This document shows positions 42,483 through 55,263 of a DNA stretch of 64,000 nucleotides, in pieces (position 1 is the stretch's first letter; each line of letters opens with the position of its first letter). The stretch lies in assembly GCA_036346225.1 (NCBI GenBank), contig JARFIW010001215.1:3420501-3484500 (forward strand), given 5' to 3'. The stretch comes from Platerodrilus igneus. Taxonomy: Eukaryota > Arthropoda > Insecta > Coleoptera > Lycidae. Below the pieces are notes generated by a model, which saw only the letters and a program-made list of their open reading frames with translations, ran no database searches and had not been told where the DNA came from. The position numbers and the translations under genes were made by a program.

Positions 42483-43085
42483 CGTGGTTTGGTTATCAGA
42501 ATAATTTATTTTCAAAAAATTATAATGTGTTATGTGCGTGTTTCTGAATAGATTATTTCTGGCCCACTTATCTATAGACTGTATTTATTATAACGTTATT
42601 AAATGGTTTTCTATAATTTTATACGCGAAAGTATGTAACACATCTTTCAAGTACGTAATAAGTTCTTGAATTGGTTGTACTTTCGTGTTGCTTAGAAGTT
42701 TACGACCGACTCCAAGGTATAAAGTAAACGTGGTTTTCCAATTATCAATTGTGGTTCGCTTGTTGAAACAATATTATAGGTTCTAGTATACAAAGTTACC
42801 TACGGGGTTTCTAGCATAAGTTCAATGCAATGAGTCTAATGTTTCTCATATCTGCACATGGATGTTTACCGCGGACGTTGCGATTGAAATAAAATTTATT
42901 ATTGTACCTGCTTTCATGACTTAAAAATAAAAAGTAGAAGTGCTTCCTGTAATAAAAATGCGTGTTGTTTCGAAGTCTGTTATGTGATATAGTTAGTGTT
43001 GTAGTTTGTTCTAAGTTTGCTAATATTACGGGCTTTGTGATATAAGTAATGCAGCTCAGAATCTCAAAATATTAAAAATGTACTT
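42483..43085. repeat. 600-bp dispersed repeat, copy 2
   Basis: Same orientation as 38857-39465. It lacks the 38-bp flanking repeats. Confidence 0.85.
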
Positions 43086-46000
43086 TGAAGGCACTTCTTA
43101 TCGGTTTGTATACATAGAAATACAGTATTGTAAAACACATTTTTGTACATTTCCGCGACGTGTTTAATTTTAACTTTTAGTTATCGAAAGTTTCAAGATT
43201 ATAGTACTAAACTTCTGCAATTTTCTTACAAGCAATCATTTTTGCATACTCTATTAGCGATTTAACTATAATTAACGCAATTGTGTCTGAGGAAATTTTC
43301 GTATATGTAGTCCAGCAAATACTATAATCATCGCACTTTGTTTTATCAATGGCCAAAAGCACGAGAACTGTTTTCCCGCAGCTATAAATTTCAAATACGT
43401 TTTCGTCGATCATAGTTGAAATATATGGCAGAATCTGAGTGACCATATGGTGGACGCGTTGTTCGTTTTGCTAAATTGTGTTGATTTGTCCAGGGACAAA
43501 GACCAAACGTCTGGAAGCGCACCTTTGAAGACATCATTCCACTAGAGTATGTATGTGTTTTTTTTTTTGGTATCTATATTTTGGTTTCTTTGAGCCAGCT
43601 TTCGTGGTTGACTTGACATGTTTATTTATTTATGTCTTATTTATAACTTACAGAACAAACTACTTAATTTGGTTGGTATATAAATTTTATAAACGTACTT
43701 TATTGCGCTTCAATTGCTTTAGTACTTCTGCTAAACAGAGCCAATAAGTTTCTTAAGTTTACAATTGCAGATTTCTATTAAATATTAAATGTAAATTTGG
43801 AGGTATACGGAATGTGTATACGTGATTCTTTGCAAGTCGCACTGAGATAAATAAATTTGTGTAGAAACAGCTGGTAAATTTTAATTGCTTTGATTTAAGG
43901 TTAGGAATAAGCTAGACAACTGTTATTGATCGAGTTAAACAATTACTGTTCATAAAATTTTACATAGAAAAATTCAGAGTACACTATTATTTTAGTGCAA
44001 TGTTTTTCCTTAATTTTTTTTTTGTTACAGCTGCAGCGAAATGCATTTCGTGTGTAGATGGTTTTTTTAGTGCTGCTGTTTGCTATTACTTTAATATTTT
44101 TTTGTATTTATTTATCAAAAGTTACTTATGGACTATACCTAAGTATGTGGTTTTTATGATGGTTTGGATATAAAGTTTTTAAGAAACTTTATTAAACAAA
44201 CGACTGAAAACCATCTGTAAAGTATTCATCTATTAATTTTGTTTTACACAAATTTTAGGATTGAGGGTAACAATCGTTTGAGGTAGCCAGAAATGTATTT
44301 ATTATTGTGCATAGATTTTTGCACTATCTAAATCTTCCGGGATATGTTGTGGATAAATGTTGTTTTTTACACGGGTTGCTCTCTTTTTCTTGTAACATGT
44401 TCTTTAATTCATTTTTTTGTAAATAAAATCCTTTTGAGGTTTTCTAATTTCTTTCTGTGTGACCCACCCCAATCTACAACTTTTTAGCTAGCATTGCCTT
44501 TTTTGGATCCCCTTTTTTGTAGCGGTGTTCGGTGCGAGCAATTTCCCTTGCTTACTTTACTCTGCAAGAAATACCGTAACAACTGGGGTAGCTAGATATC
44601 CTTTACAAATAACTGACTACCTATTTCCTAAATAAATTGAAATAGAAATTCGCCTAACTTATACTCAATTTACACAAACCTATTTCAAGACACATACAAA
44701 TATACTTTCTTAAAAATAAATTCCTAACCTCAATTCTAACCAGGTATTACTAAAATAAAAATTTCCTGAGGAAAATCCCCAAAAAATCTAAATCTAAGCC
44801 ATTGACAAAACTATTCACCACTTCAAATTTTTCCTGCTTTCATATTTAACTATGACATTCATAAATCTCAAATTATTGGTAGTGTCGTTTATAAAAAGAA
44901 CAAAACGACAGTTAAATCTCAACTTTTTCTGTATCTTTCCATTGTCCATTCTAAAATTATTAAATTTGATACTTTTACTACCCTAAATTTCACTAATAAA
45001 TCTGGCATATTAGATTACATTAACGAAATAATTATTTTTACTTGATTAACATCTTATTACTAGAATACATATACTTGACATTTAAAAATCCATAACATTG
45101 CCCTTAAAAGGTTACATACAAGTTCATAAAGTTACTAATTTTTTCAAAGATTTGCAACAACCATCATTATTGTTTCTTTCATTATTTCTGATATATTCAA
45201 ACACAGCAATTCCCTTATTCTGAACATGCCACAAAGTTTCAAGTGAATGGAGGGAAGACTCACTTTTTGTTTACAAACAGTTATCACATCATACCGCGCT
45301 TGCGCGTTTCTGAAACTATCCGGCGACTTGCAGGTACAGTTCACACTTAAATGTCGATCGCCATCTATTTCTTCGGGAATGCAATCATATTTTTCTTGAG
45401 GCTTCTTTTCATTCAACCTCACTTGTACCTTTAGTTTATATCAAATCCCCATAAAAAACTAACTCCTATCAACTTGCAACCCCTCCCCCCGCGTTCTATT
45501 CGCGCGTATTTCTACATCTTGATGTTAATGTGTAAACGGTTCTCAATTAATTTGTATTAAATCTTAGTCTTCTAATTACGTTTATATTTCGTATGCTGTC
45601 GGTGGTTTTCATGTTATTGCACAATTTCTTATTGAGCTTATGATAAATGACACGCTGGAAGTCCATGCTACCATGTAATTTATCTAAGTGTATATTTTTA
45701 GTTCTTGGTTTGAAGACCTCTAAAACAATTACATTGTAGTCTATTGTATGAAAAGATTACGACATCTTTGTATCCCTATACTTATGTATTCTCATTGCAC
45801 AACGTCTGGTTTATTACATTGTATTCAAGTACGTCTGTGGTAAACTTTGTGTATTAAAACTGTCATATTGAAAGGAATTTATTGAACTAAGCTTTCTAAA
45901 GCTCATATTTGGGGTACACATTAATGAATTCACTATTATTTAATTTAAAGCTTACTTAAAAACATGACATGCTTCCACTATGAAATTTTATATAATATTT

Positions 46001-46186
46001 TATATAATTGGTTTGTTTACATTTTTGCGGTTTAAAATAGCTTACAACCCCTAAACTAAATTCCAATTTGTATTTAACGGAAATAAAACGATTATCTTTG
46101 TGGTTTTCGGTTTATGATTAGAATACAAATACGAATTTGATTACATGTCTTATTTTTAAATACTATTGTACATGAAAATTAAGATG
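43086..46186. other. No gene recognised; a few weak coding candidates
   Basis: Minus-strand frame 43207-43446 follows a TTTAG that could be a splice acceptor. It has coding-like composition (CWTTYTKISSDTIALIIVK) but no recognised domain. Minus-strand frame 45144-45422 holds 8 cysteines and is also unrecognised. Either could be an exon of a host gene. Neither is well enough supported to be called. Confidence 0.25.
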
Positions 46187-46290
46187 ATACAGGGTGCTTC
46201 AATAACAAGTTTGTCCATTTAAGATTAAATTTCTTTCTTTCACCTCTAATTTATTCTTAGCAAAACACAACGCGTTACACTATACATTAT
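46187..46290 (+). repeat. Diverged repeat shared with 63230-63315
   Basis: ATTAAATTTCTTTCTTTC and GCAAAACACAACGCGTTACA here correspond to ATTAAATTTCCTTTCTTTCC and GTAACACAACACGTTACA near 63250-63311. It begins with ACAGGGTG, a common transposon end. Confidence 0.5.
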
Positions 46291-47500
46291 TGACTGTTAC
46301 AGAAGAGCATTTCTGGGTCAAATTTTATGTTCGCAATGATAATTAAGAATACTGTTTCATAGGCAACTCATAGCAATCTCTTCCAGGTCGATCATTTTAA
46401 AAGGTAGTTCTTGGTTTTAATTTTTTTTATTGCGATTTGAACGAAAGCTAGTTGTTGTTTTTTTGTTGCAAGAGGGCCTCACTATTGAACATTTTATTAA
46501 ACATTTTTCTTCTTCTTTGTTTATATAACTTGGAGGTAAATTCAGTTGGGTTCTTGTCGGGTTTTGTTTATAGTAGAATGTTGAATAAGAACTTTTAATA
46601 TGCTCGTCCCATTTCGAATGTGTACGAAGGTGTATCCTACTAAGGGATCAGATATTCTGGCTTCTTTTTTGTTTCGCATTGTAATTCATGGTTGTTGAAC
46701 GCAGTCCGCGACATCGTGCATCATTTATTTCTTTTCTGAAAATGTCTTGAACCAGTGACGCTTGAGAACCCAAAGAAATATAATTCAGATTGTAAATAAA
46801 CACTATTTTCAAACAACTTTGTTTAATTGCCGAAAAAGCAATTAAACTACCCCTATTATGAGGTTAGGAAGTTACAATGCTGGACCAACATAACTTTTAA
46901 TTACCGTATGGTGTTGGGGTAAAAGCGTTAGGGTTAATTAAAATTTCAGGCTACATATTGATACAGGTTTTAGTTACATCTAGTTTGGGATGATTATGTG
47001 TAATTAGTCTAATCGTGTTTAAATTAATAATTTTAACATCACCGAAAAGCAAAGGTACCCACAGCAGATCCAAGCTACTGATGACCTTATGGTAATTTTA
47101 TCCAAATTGTTTTAGTCATAGTATGAAAGTTTTCAATAACAACGGTCGCTGAATCAGTGAATTTGTGAATATTTCTCCAATATGTACAGGGGTCGACAAG
47201 TTGGTATACATAGTCTTGAGATAGAAAGACTGATCAAATTTTACGATTGTATAGCTTTATAAGAAAACACGAATCATCGAATGCTTAATCCGTGGATCTC
47301 CGACATTATACACTCTTGGTGTTCAGATTACTCCAATATTCAAACCATTACAATTCTTTATTTGAACGAATGTTTGGTTACGCATCTCTTATAAATTGAA
47401 CTATATCTTCAACAATGGTGGTCTTCTAGCATTACCTTTATCACTAGCAACATCCCAAAAAGAAGACCATAAGAGTTAAATGTGGAGATCTTGGATACAA
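46291..47500. other. No gene recognised
   Basis: Unassigned sequence without a supported frame. 47170-47460 has some codon-like texture but no motif. Confidence 0.35.
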
Positions 47501-48986
47501 TTAAGATCCTACACTATTTATTTGAAAATTATTTGTCTGGAAAATGTTTTGCACATTGCTGTAGAGTGAGCAGGCGACCCAACCTTTTGGACATTGTAAC
47601 GCTAGTGCGTTATTTGAGCAAATTTTAAGTAGTAAAAAAGAAGTTAAGAAATTTAAAAATGAAAATAAATAAATAAACGACCGATTACCTACTTATACAC
47701 TGGCGGACATCCTAAGAAGGTACTACACCCACTGCAAAACGTCAACGGAGACCAATACGTTTCCAGCTAAATAGCAATGAGTAATTTTGTCTGGCATTGG
47801 GAAAGTATTTCGAGCATACAAGAACAGAAATTAATGTAAAAATTGTTGGTTATTTTGCAAATAGAAAAGCCCATGATCGGTTTTGCTGTTCTTGCAGCTC
47901 ATTAGACAAACGCATCTTCCTTTGCAAAACCACCAACTAAGATTTGAATTATACACAAATCCTGACGAATTAAAAGTACAAAATATTTCTCATGCGCCCT
48001 CTAGACCCGAATGTAACCAACCAACTATCGGCAAACGGTCAAGCCTCAGACATGTTAGTATGAATGGCATTGCCAGACAAAATTTTAATAACTGGTCAAA
48101 AGAAAAAGTTGAAAATGGAAATAAATAAATAAATGGCCAATTACTTACTTTTTGCAAAATAACCAACAATTTTTACATTAATTTTGTTCTCGTATGCTGG
48201 AATTACTTTTCCAATACCAGGAAAAATTACTCATTGTTATTTAGCTAAAAACGCATTGGTTTCTTTTGACCAACCTCCTCGTTTTGAATTGGGTGTAGTA
48301 TCTTCTTAGAAGGTCCCCAGTGCATAAGTAGGTAATCAGTCATTTATTTATTTATTTTAAATTTTCAACTTTGTCTCTTGACCAGTTATTAAAATTTTGT
48401 CTGACAATGCCATCTATACTAACATGTCAAGAACTTCAACGTTCACCGGCAGTTGGTTGGTTACATTCGGGTATAGAGGGCGCATGATAAATATTTTGTA
48501 CCTATAAATACACTAGGATTTGTGTATAATTCAAAATCTTAGTTTGCTGCTTTGCAAAATGAGATGCGTTTGTTTAATGAGCTGCAAGAACAGCGAAACC
48601 GGTCACAGGCTTTTCTATTTGCAAAATAACCAACAATTTTTACATTAATTTTTGTTCTGTTGCTCGAAATACTTTCCCAATGTCAGACAAAATTACTTAT
48701 TGCTATTTAGCTGGAAACGTATTGGTTTCCGTTGAACAACCTTCTTGTTTTGCAGTGGGTGTAGTACCTTCTTAGGAGGTCCGCCAGTGTATAAGTAGGT
48801 AATCGGTCGTTTATTTATTTATTTTCATTTTTAAATTTCCTAAATTCTTTTCTACTACCTAATATTTGCTCAAATAACGCACTAGCGTTACAATGTCCAA
48901 AAGGTTGGGTCGCCTGCTCATTCTACAGCAATGTGCAAAACATTTTCCAGACAAATAATTTTCAAATAAATAGTGTAGGATCTTAT
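47501..48986. repeat. Large inverted repeat, 640-bp arms around a 200-bp loop
   Basis: The left arm 47501-48145 is the reverse complement of 48345-48986. The arms open with AAGATCCTACACTATTTATT and its complement. Each arm is built of three blocks: C (47501-47650), A' (47665-47870) and B (47880-48145). The loop (48150-48335) is itself a further copy of block A. Blocks B and C both meet a run of AAATAAATAAATAAA. Transcription across it would give a long hairpin. Confidence 0.85.
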
Positions 48987-49165
48987 TTGTATAATTCAAA
49001 ATCTTAGTTGGTTGCTTTGCAAAGGGAGATGCGTCTGTCTGATGAGCTACAAAAACAGCAAACCCGGTCACCGGCTTCTTTTTGCAAAATAACCACCGAT
49101 TTTTACATTAATTTTGGTTCTTCTATGCTCGAATTACTTTCTCAATGCCAGGAAAAATTACTCAT
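48987..49165. repeat. Partial extra copies of inverted-repeat blocks B' and A
   Basis: Directly after the right arm, ATAATTCAAAATCTTAGTTG through GAGCTACAAAAACAGC repeats part of block B'. TTTTTGCAAAATAACCACCG through AAAAATTACTCATT repeats part of block A. Block A thus occurs four times in 1.5 kb. Confidence 0.82.
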
Positions 49166-50119
49166 TCCTTAATAGGAAATTTAGTTAGTTAAATGAGCAG
49201 CATATACAACTTATAAAAACTTTGACAGTTTACATTTAATGACGTTGCAATTCCAATGTTATACTAAATTAGGATAAAGAATTCAAATAGTAAAGCACCT
49301 AGTACAATTTTATACAAACAGTATAAAAATCTGGACTACACACTCTGCATATAACAACACAGTTAGATCTCGGTATATAACCGGTATAAGAAAGCTAATT
49401 TGTACACATTCACACAAGTTTAAAAATAAATTATTGAATTATGGAATTGGACCAATACACCCTATAACCTCAATAATCATAAAGCCACCATAAACAAAAT
49501 TTAATGCGTTAGATGTAAACCACAAGAGGAATTTAAAACACACGAATTCAAAGAACCCGCAACTATGGTAGACTACCCGCATAATAAAGTCATAAATTAC
49601 AGCCATAGAAGATGTGTTGCAAACAAACAAATGACGCCGCTTTCGGTATCTAACTCAAAGGTGTGAAGACAAGATGATCGTTGATATAAATATTACGGCA
49701 TTGACCTCGAGAATCAATCAGTTAGACGCATTTCCCCGTGAGAACAAACGAAAAGGTAGCATGCGATGACCATGTGACGAAAAACAAATGAAACCCACGG
49801 ATACTACTAAGAGAGGGTTCTATCAATCTTCCACCTTTAGCTTTGAATTCGATTGACACGAAATCATCACCGTGCGGGATGAGATTATCAGGTAATTTAA
49901 TGATGGTATTAAACCCCGGATGATGCAGAATTGAAAATACCGTTCGAGATAAAAAATGCCCCGTGTTGAAAGCGTACATTCAACACTAAATTAGAGTATT
50001 TGATTACCTGTTACGATTTTTTCTACACTGAAAGGTCGTTCTAAGTTTTAGAAAAAATTACCAATACCTGTAAAAAATTGAATATTTGCTTTCCACCTGC
50101 TAAAGACTAACTGCTGTTT
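49166..50119. other. Unassigned; one coding-like minus-strand frame
   Basis: Minus-strand frame 49722-49979 (85 codons) reads like real protein (LHHPGFNTIIKLPDNLIPHG, IRGFHLFFVTWSSH) with no domain I can name and no start context of note. 49439-49630 minus is hydrophobic. No repeat partner was found. Confidence 0.25.
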
Positions 50120-50121
50120 TA

Positions 50122-51326
50122 CACGGTGTATGATATATGACTCCCTATTTTTAAATTGTTATAATTTCATTAATTATGAACCAATTTTTATAGAACACTT
50201 TTGTTAGAAACGGCACTTCTTGAGATTGGTTTACTGTATTTTTATTTTGTTTTAGTTAAAAAATTCCGCTGGTTTTGAGTATGGAAGACAGAGCTCGAAT
50301 AGCCGCCAGGTTTGAAGTATAGAACTCAGTGACCTTAGTTTAACGTTGGTGGGGAAGGGAGCGTGGTATTCATGCGACACTTGATTCAAAAACAATTAAA
50401 AGCTGTCACCATAAATTCTCGACAACTGGTTCTGGGCGTCGTTTAATATCCCAGACTCCACAAACCATCGCAATGATCAATGAGATGTTCACCAGAAGTC
50501 CATCAAAAACTGTGCGTGTCTCTCTCAGAAAAAGTGGTCTAACTCATTATGCAGTTCAACAAATTTTGAAAAAGGATCCGTGTTTTAAACTCTGGTAACC
50601 ACATTATGTTCAAGAAATTACTTCAGAAAACTTATAGACGAATGGAATTTGCTGAGATCACGTTATTTTGGCAGGAAGATTAACCGGACCTGTTTAACAA
50701 TATAATTTGGATTAATGAGGCTGTCTTTCATGTTGGGAGGTTTGTGAACAGACATAATTGTCATTACTGGGCGTTGGATTATTCACATAAATGTGTTGTA
50801 AAGGTCAGGGGCCCGATAAAGTGAGTGTGGTGCGGTTTCACTTCGACAAGATTTCCCCCAATGGACGCTGAACGATATCTGGACATGCTAGAAAACCAAC
50901 TGTGGCCAGTGATATATCAATGGAATATACTCAACTTGTATTTTATGTAAGATGGAGCTCCTCCATATTATGCTAACTAGCATGAGTATGAGTATTTCGC
51001 TGGGAAATGGATAAGAAGGTGTGATTTGTATGATTGGTTTGTCCGAATCCCCGATCTTACACCTTGTGATTTCTTTTTGTGGGGTGGGCAAAAGAGGAAA
51101 TATTACACGTAATTGGTAACATACCATCTCACATGTTGCATGCAGCTGTTGATGCCGTACCTAGAAGGTTTTAGAGGTGTGTGCAAAATGCAAGATCCTA
51201 TGTCAAATTTTGAACACAGATTTGGAAACCTCATAAACTTAAAATTGTTTGTTAAATTGTGTTTAAGGCAAAAAATTAAAAAGTTGTAATAATTCAAAAA
51301 TAGGGAGTCATATATCATTCACCCTG
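50122..51326 (+). mobile_element. Mariner-like DNA transposon (IS630-Tc1-mariner), 1205 bp
   Basis: Imperfect terminal inverted repeats of about 45 bp share TGATATATGACTCCCTATTT. The outer tips are CACGGTG and CACCCTG. TA dinucleotides flank both ends (50120-50121, 51327-51328), the duplication made by this superfamily. Inside is a decayed transposase. Confidence 0.9.
50281..51240 (+). pseudogene. Mariner-like transposase, inactive
   Basis: Starts ATGGAAGACAGAGC. The N-terminal helix-turn-helix shows MEDRARIAARFEV, then RWWGRERG and SGLTHYAVQQILKKD. The catalytic core is still readable. The first Asp position is Asn (IWINEAVFHVGRFVNRHNCH, family W-S-D-E). The second region is DGAPPYYA, preceded by a stop. 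The third is DLTPCDFFLWGG. Multiple stops and frame changes are present. With the first catalytic Asp lost it could not act even if translated. Confidence 0.88.
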
Positions 51327-51328
51327 TA

Positions 51329-51884
51329 TAATAAATACCTTTGATTGTTTGTAATATTAGGTATAAGTAAAGGCTTAAAATTAAGATTACTTTTACGTTA
51401 GCCTGCTCTTACTTAAAGCGTATTGTAAACACAGAAATTTTCATATGGACACGCACCACAATTGTACCCGCATAATTCATATGTACAAGCTAATTTGGTT
51501 TGATGTCTGTAATTAATAAAAATAAGCTGCATTTTTTTAGATACACGTGTATTTGCCCAATTAAAGATAGATTTTTGTTTTTCGTTTTTATTTACTATGG
51601 TACTCAAATTTGATAATATCGATTAGATAAACAAGACTTGGAGTTTTATTGTTATTTGTGTTTACTTTAAATTAGTGGAAGGTAAGAAATGTGTACTCAA
51701 TAGTGAACCGGCCGTCATGTCCATAAAAAACAAGAAAGTGAAGATTGAGGACCGAGAAATTCAAATTCCAAACCTAGTTTGACTGTGTATAGCTGCTACT
51801 TCTGACTGTCTATATAAGAGAATATATTAAATATTTAACAATGATGCAAAAGGACATTGATATAAAAAAATGGCCATAGCTGCG
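51329..51884. other. No gene recognised
   Basis: Unassigned. Minus-strand frame 51413-51607 has no known motif. Confidence 0.35.
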
Positions 51885-53235
51885 AGCGAGGGTCTTCAAC
51901 GCTAAATCAACAGCATCTGGGGCAACTATAACTGGCGAACAACATGAGGCGACCTTGGATTAAATAGCAAACCTTAATCTTGCGGTAATTAGCCAAGGAA
52001 CTATGCCAACGTTCTCCAGAGGAAGTGCAAAATCAATACAAGACCTTACACCAACCTCCCCCGACAGCTGTAGCTGCAATTAGCAGATGGGAAGCAGCCG
52101 ACATATTGCGACTACTGATGTATTTATTACCAGGTATAAGGAAGGTAACGGCCACAACTCGGACTAGGGTAATCAGGCATTCAAGAATGGGCAGTTTAAA
52201 AGCTTAAAATAAACATCTAAAAGAGAGCGCTACTAGCTGAAAGCAATAGAGACTGCAACAACCACCTAGACTTCTGAAAAATATTAGTCAACCTTGCCAA
52301 TAAAAAACTGGCATCAAAGCTCAAAGCAAGTCTTTTGGCGGTCAGTACAAATTGCTCAGCTAAGAAAAGAGTTTAACAGCGCCAGAAGGAAGTTAATGAC
52401 AATATTTAGGTACTTGGCTATCAGATAGCTACTCGGAGGATAAAAGGTGCAGTAGGTGAGAACTACCTGGGAAGAAAGTCATGGAAATAGTGGCAGCTCT
52501 CTTTCTGCAAAGTAAACCACTTTCTTGAAAAATTGAGAAAGCCAGAAAATACGGCTGGAGGGATCAAAACTGGTTAAGTCCCTGTCCAAATCCAAGTCAA
52601 AATTATTATAAAAGCAATACATACGGTTATGAACTGGACACTTGTCGATAGATACTTTCCAATGAAATGCAAAGATGCAAAATTTGTCCTTATAAAAAAA
52701 TTATTAAACAAGCAGAAGTATTTTATTTCGATCAATTCGTCTATTAGACACAACGGCGAAACTTGTTTAGTAACTGATCTTGGGGCGGCAAAATAAGAAA
52801 TTGGAAAGAAAAACGGACTCTCGAATATGCAATTTGGTTTTAGAGAAGGCAGATCAACACCCGAAGCAGTTGATGAAGTAATTCGTCTTAAAATATATGC
52901 AAAAGAAGAAACATGATGATTGCCCTTGATGATGATCCCCCATGTACTAAAATCGAAACATACTTGCCGAGACGGAAACTACTACTGTTGGTCGGTATTC
53001 TGAATGGTCACTGAAAACTAAAGATGCATCTACATAGGATGGGTCTGTCAGCTGACCCCACTTGTCGCGGCTGCCAGCAGGAGGACGAGACATGGTGCAC
53101 ATGGTGTCCACCACTGGCCCGACTTTTAGGATTCATGCTGGGACACTTCTAGTCTGATAAGAACCGATTCAGTGACAATCCATGGTCCGGCATCGTCAAA
53201 TTCACCTGGAAGGTCGGATGATGAAGTACCAAGTA
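51885..53235 (+). pseudogene. R1/jockey-group LINE, decayed and internally deleted
   Basis: Three landmarks appear in order. The end of an apurinic endonuclease (FNAKSTASG near 51898, then IANLNLAVISQGTMPTFSRG near 51965-52025). A linker and RT entry (LRKEFNSARRKL near 52360, LLDTTAKLV near 52740, NMQFGFREGRSTPEAVDEVI near 52840). The C-terminal zinc motif (HLHRMGLSADPTCRGC then EDET near 53030-53095). The catalytic RT core between about 52910 and 52980 is missing. Stops and frame changes are frequent. The target duplication and tail were not identified. Confidence 0.75.
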
Positions 53236-54536
53236 AATGGTGCCAAACCGTCTTGTCTCAACAATTCCTTCGATGTTATCCCTACACGGAAGACGGTTAT
53301 TCCGCATAGGTTTTCTTTGCTTTTGGTTTCCTAATTTTTACCTTTCTCTACACCACTTTATAAGCACTTACTGAATTTTTTCATAAAGTGTTTTGCGGTG
53401 ATTTAGATAGCCACAGATGGTGAAAGTAGTGGATGTGTAAATTATGAAAAAAGTTTATAAAATCTAAGCGTAACCTTTAAGTACTTACCGATATCAAACT
53501 GCAGCGGCGGCGAGGGCAGGAAAGAGAAGCGGTCGGCAAGTTGCGGAACTCAAACGTTCATAGCACCACAGCTATGATACATCTGCTTTTTTACAATGTC
53601 GGCTAACAACTTGTTAACATCAACTTTTAAGACTAAAACTGACGTGTCACACAACACCGCACTTGAAGTTTAAACCGCGGTAAACACAATAGATTATATT
53701 GTACACAACGGAGGGGAATTTTACCTGCAAACTACATTGTTCCGTTTTTATGTAAATAATTTATAGCTAAATTTTATTTCATTGAGTTTGTCGGTTATTT
53801 TAAATTCGCCGCGTGTATATTTAAATTTATAAGAGTGGAATTTCCTTTGTTTTACTTGAAGCACCCGCCAACCAGTGCCGCGAGTGATAAAACTCTGTGT
53901 GTTATACCGCATGTGCAACAAGTATCGATTGGAAAATCCACGAAGCCAATGAATCGTTTCGTCTGTCGAATACACCGCATCGCTAGTTTACATGCTCGAC
54001 ATAGTAGAGTATCGATTTGTTTTTCAACCAGTTCGCATCGCTATTGTACATGAACCGCTTTTTTCGTTAAAACCGCTATTGAACTTAATGTGCTTTGCTT
54101 CCTCGCAAGAGGAAGATTAGATGCTACATCGTTTATTGCATTGGCACGACTTTGTAAACAATCAGGTGAGTGCTTTATAGTAAACGCTTTGGTTTGATTT
54201 GATTAAAGACATTAATTATCCGTTGTTTGTAAATTATCAATTTAAATTATATTCAGTTCACATCTCTCTACCAAATAAGTTATTTGAAATTTACACCGCA
54301 ATTATTTTACATTTTTTTCCTTCGAGCCGGATTTTGAGTAAACAACAAGCTCAGATAATTTATGATACCGCTCGTCAAAGCATTGACAGCCAATTAGTAT
54401 AATTTGTATCTTTGAGTTTACGAGTATTTCTTATCTGCCGTGCAATAGGTTTACGTTTGTGATCGCCGCTAGGCTATAAATTGTCAAGTTTTCGTTCTTT
54501 ATTTCCTCTGCGCTTGTATTCAATTTGTATTTAACT
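53236..54536. other. Probable LTR/leader of the BEL/Pao element; otherwise unassigned
   Basis: The element's gag begins at 54537, so its 5' LTR and leader should be within this stretch, for example from TGTTCCG near 53737. No second LTR copy is in the window, so limits cannot be set. The 21-mer shared with 42117 is at 53288. Confidence 0.35.
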
Positions 54537-55263
54537 ATGGCAGAAAAGCTAAAACGTACTTGTTTTCTACGTAGCATTGCCATCAATTCGCTTGAGGAAA
54601 TGTTTGAAATTGCTCAGAAATGTACTGTAGAAGCCGCTTTTTTAGACTTATTTCGCGCTCAATATGAATGTTTGAATACCGTTAAGAAAAATTTCTTCAC
54701 GCATCATAATTGGATAGTGGGTGCAATTTCTTCAGCCGGTGACGCTGGTGAAAAATTTGAATTTGAAGATGCTATCCGTAAACGTTTTGACAATAACTAC
54801 TTTAAAATAAAAGAGCTATATTTCAAGCTGTTTACCAGCCAATCTTCACATCAGGTTGAGGTGTCCTCGCCGCCGCTAGATACTCTAAAGCAAAAGTATC
54901 TTTACCCCCCCTGACGCTGCCTATATTTGATGAGGAAAGTTCTCTGTTTGAAAGTTTTATTGATCGGTTTGATAGCTTAGTTCATTTTAATAACGATTTG
55001 TCGGACGTAGATAAATTTTCGTATATTCAATCAGCATTAATAAGTTCCGCACTTCTAACCATTAAAAACGTTGACCTCACAGAAGCCAATTACGCTCTTG
55101 CATACACAAAACTTCGTGAAAAATATCGTAATATTCGTCACATTACCTCTGCTCTATAGAACAATATTGATAAATTTCCCAAATTAAACTCCGATTACCT
55201 CGTCGGTTTGCAAAAATTAGTTGATACTTTTGTGGATAATTTACAAGCGCTTAAAAATTTGAT
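54537..55263 (+). pseudogene. gag: BEL/Pao gag, N-terminal part (frameshifted)
   Basis: ATG at 54537 (MAEKLKRTCFLRSIAINSLE). The first 126 codons carry the helical Pao gag N terminus. After a shift in a C-run near 54905 the DUF1759-type motif LPIFDEESSLFESFIDRFDS continues, with a TAG near 55157 and a further frame change near 55258. This is typical of BEL/Pao elements, whose gag is fused to an A17 protease. Confidence 0.85.
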
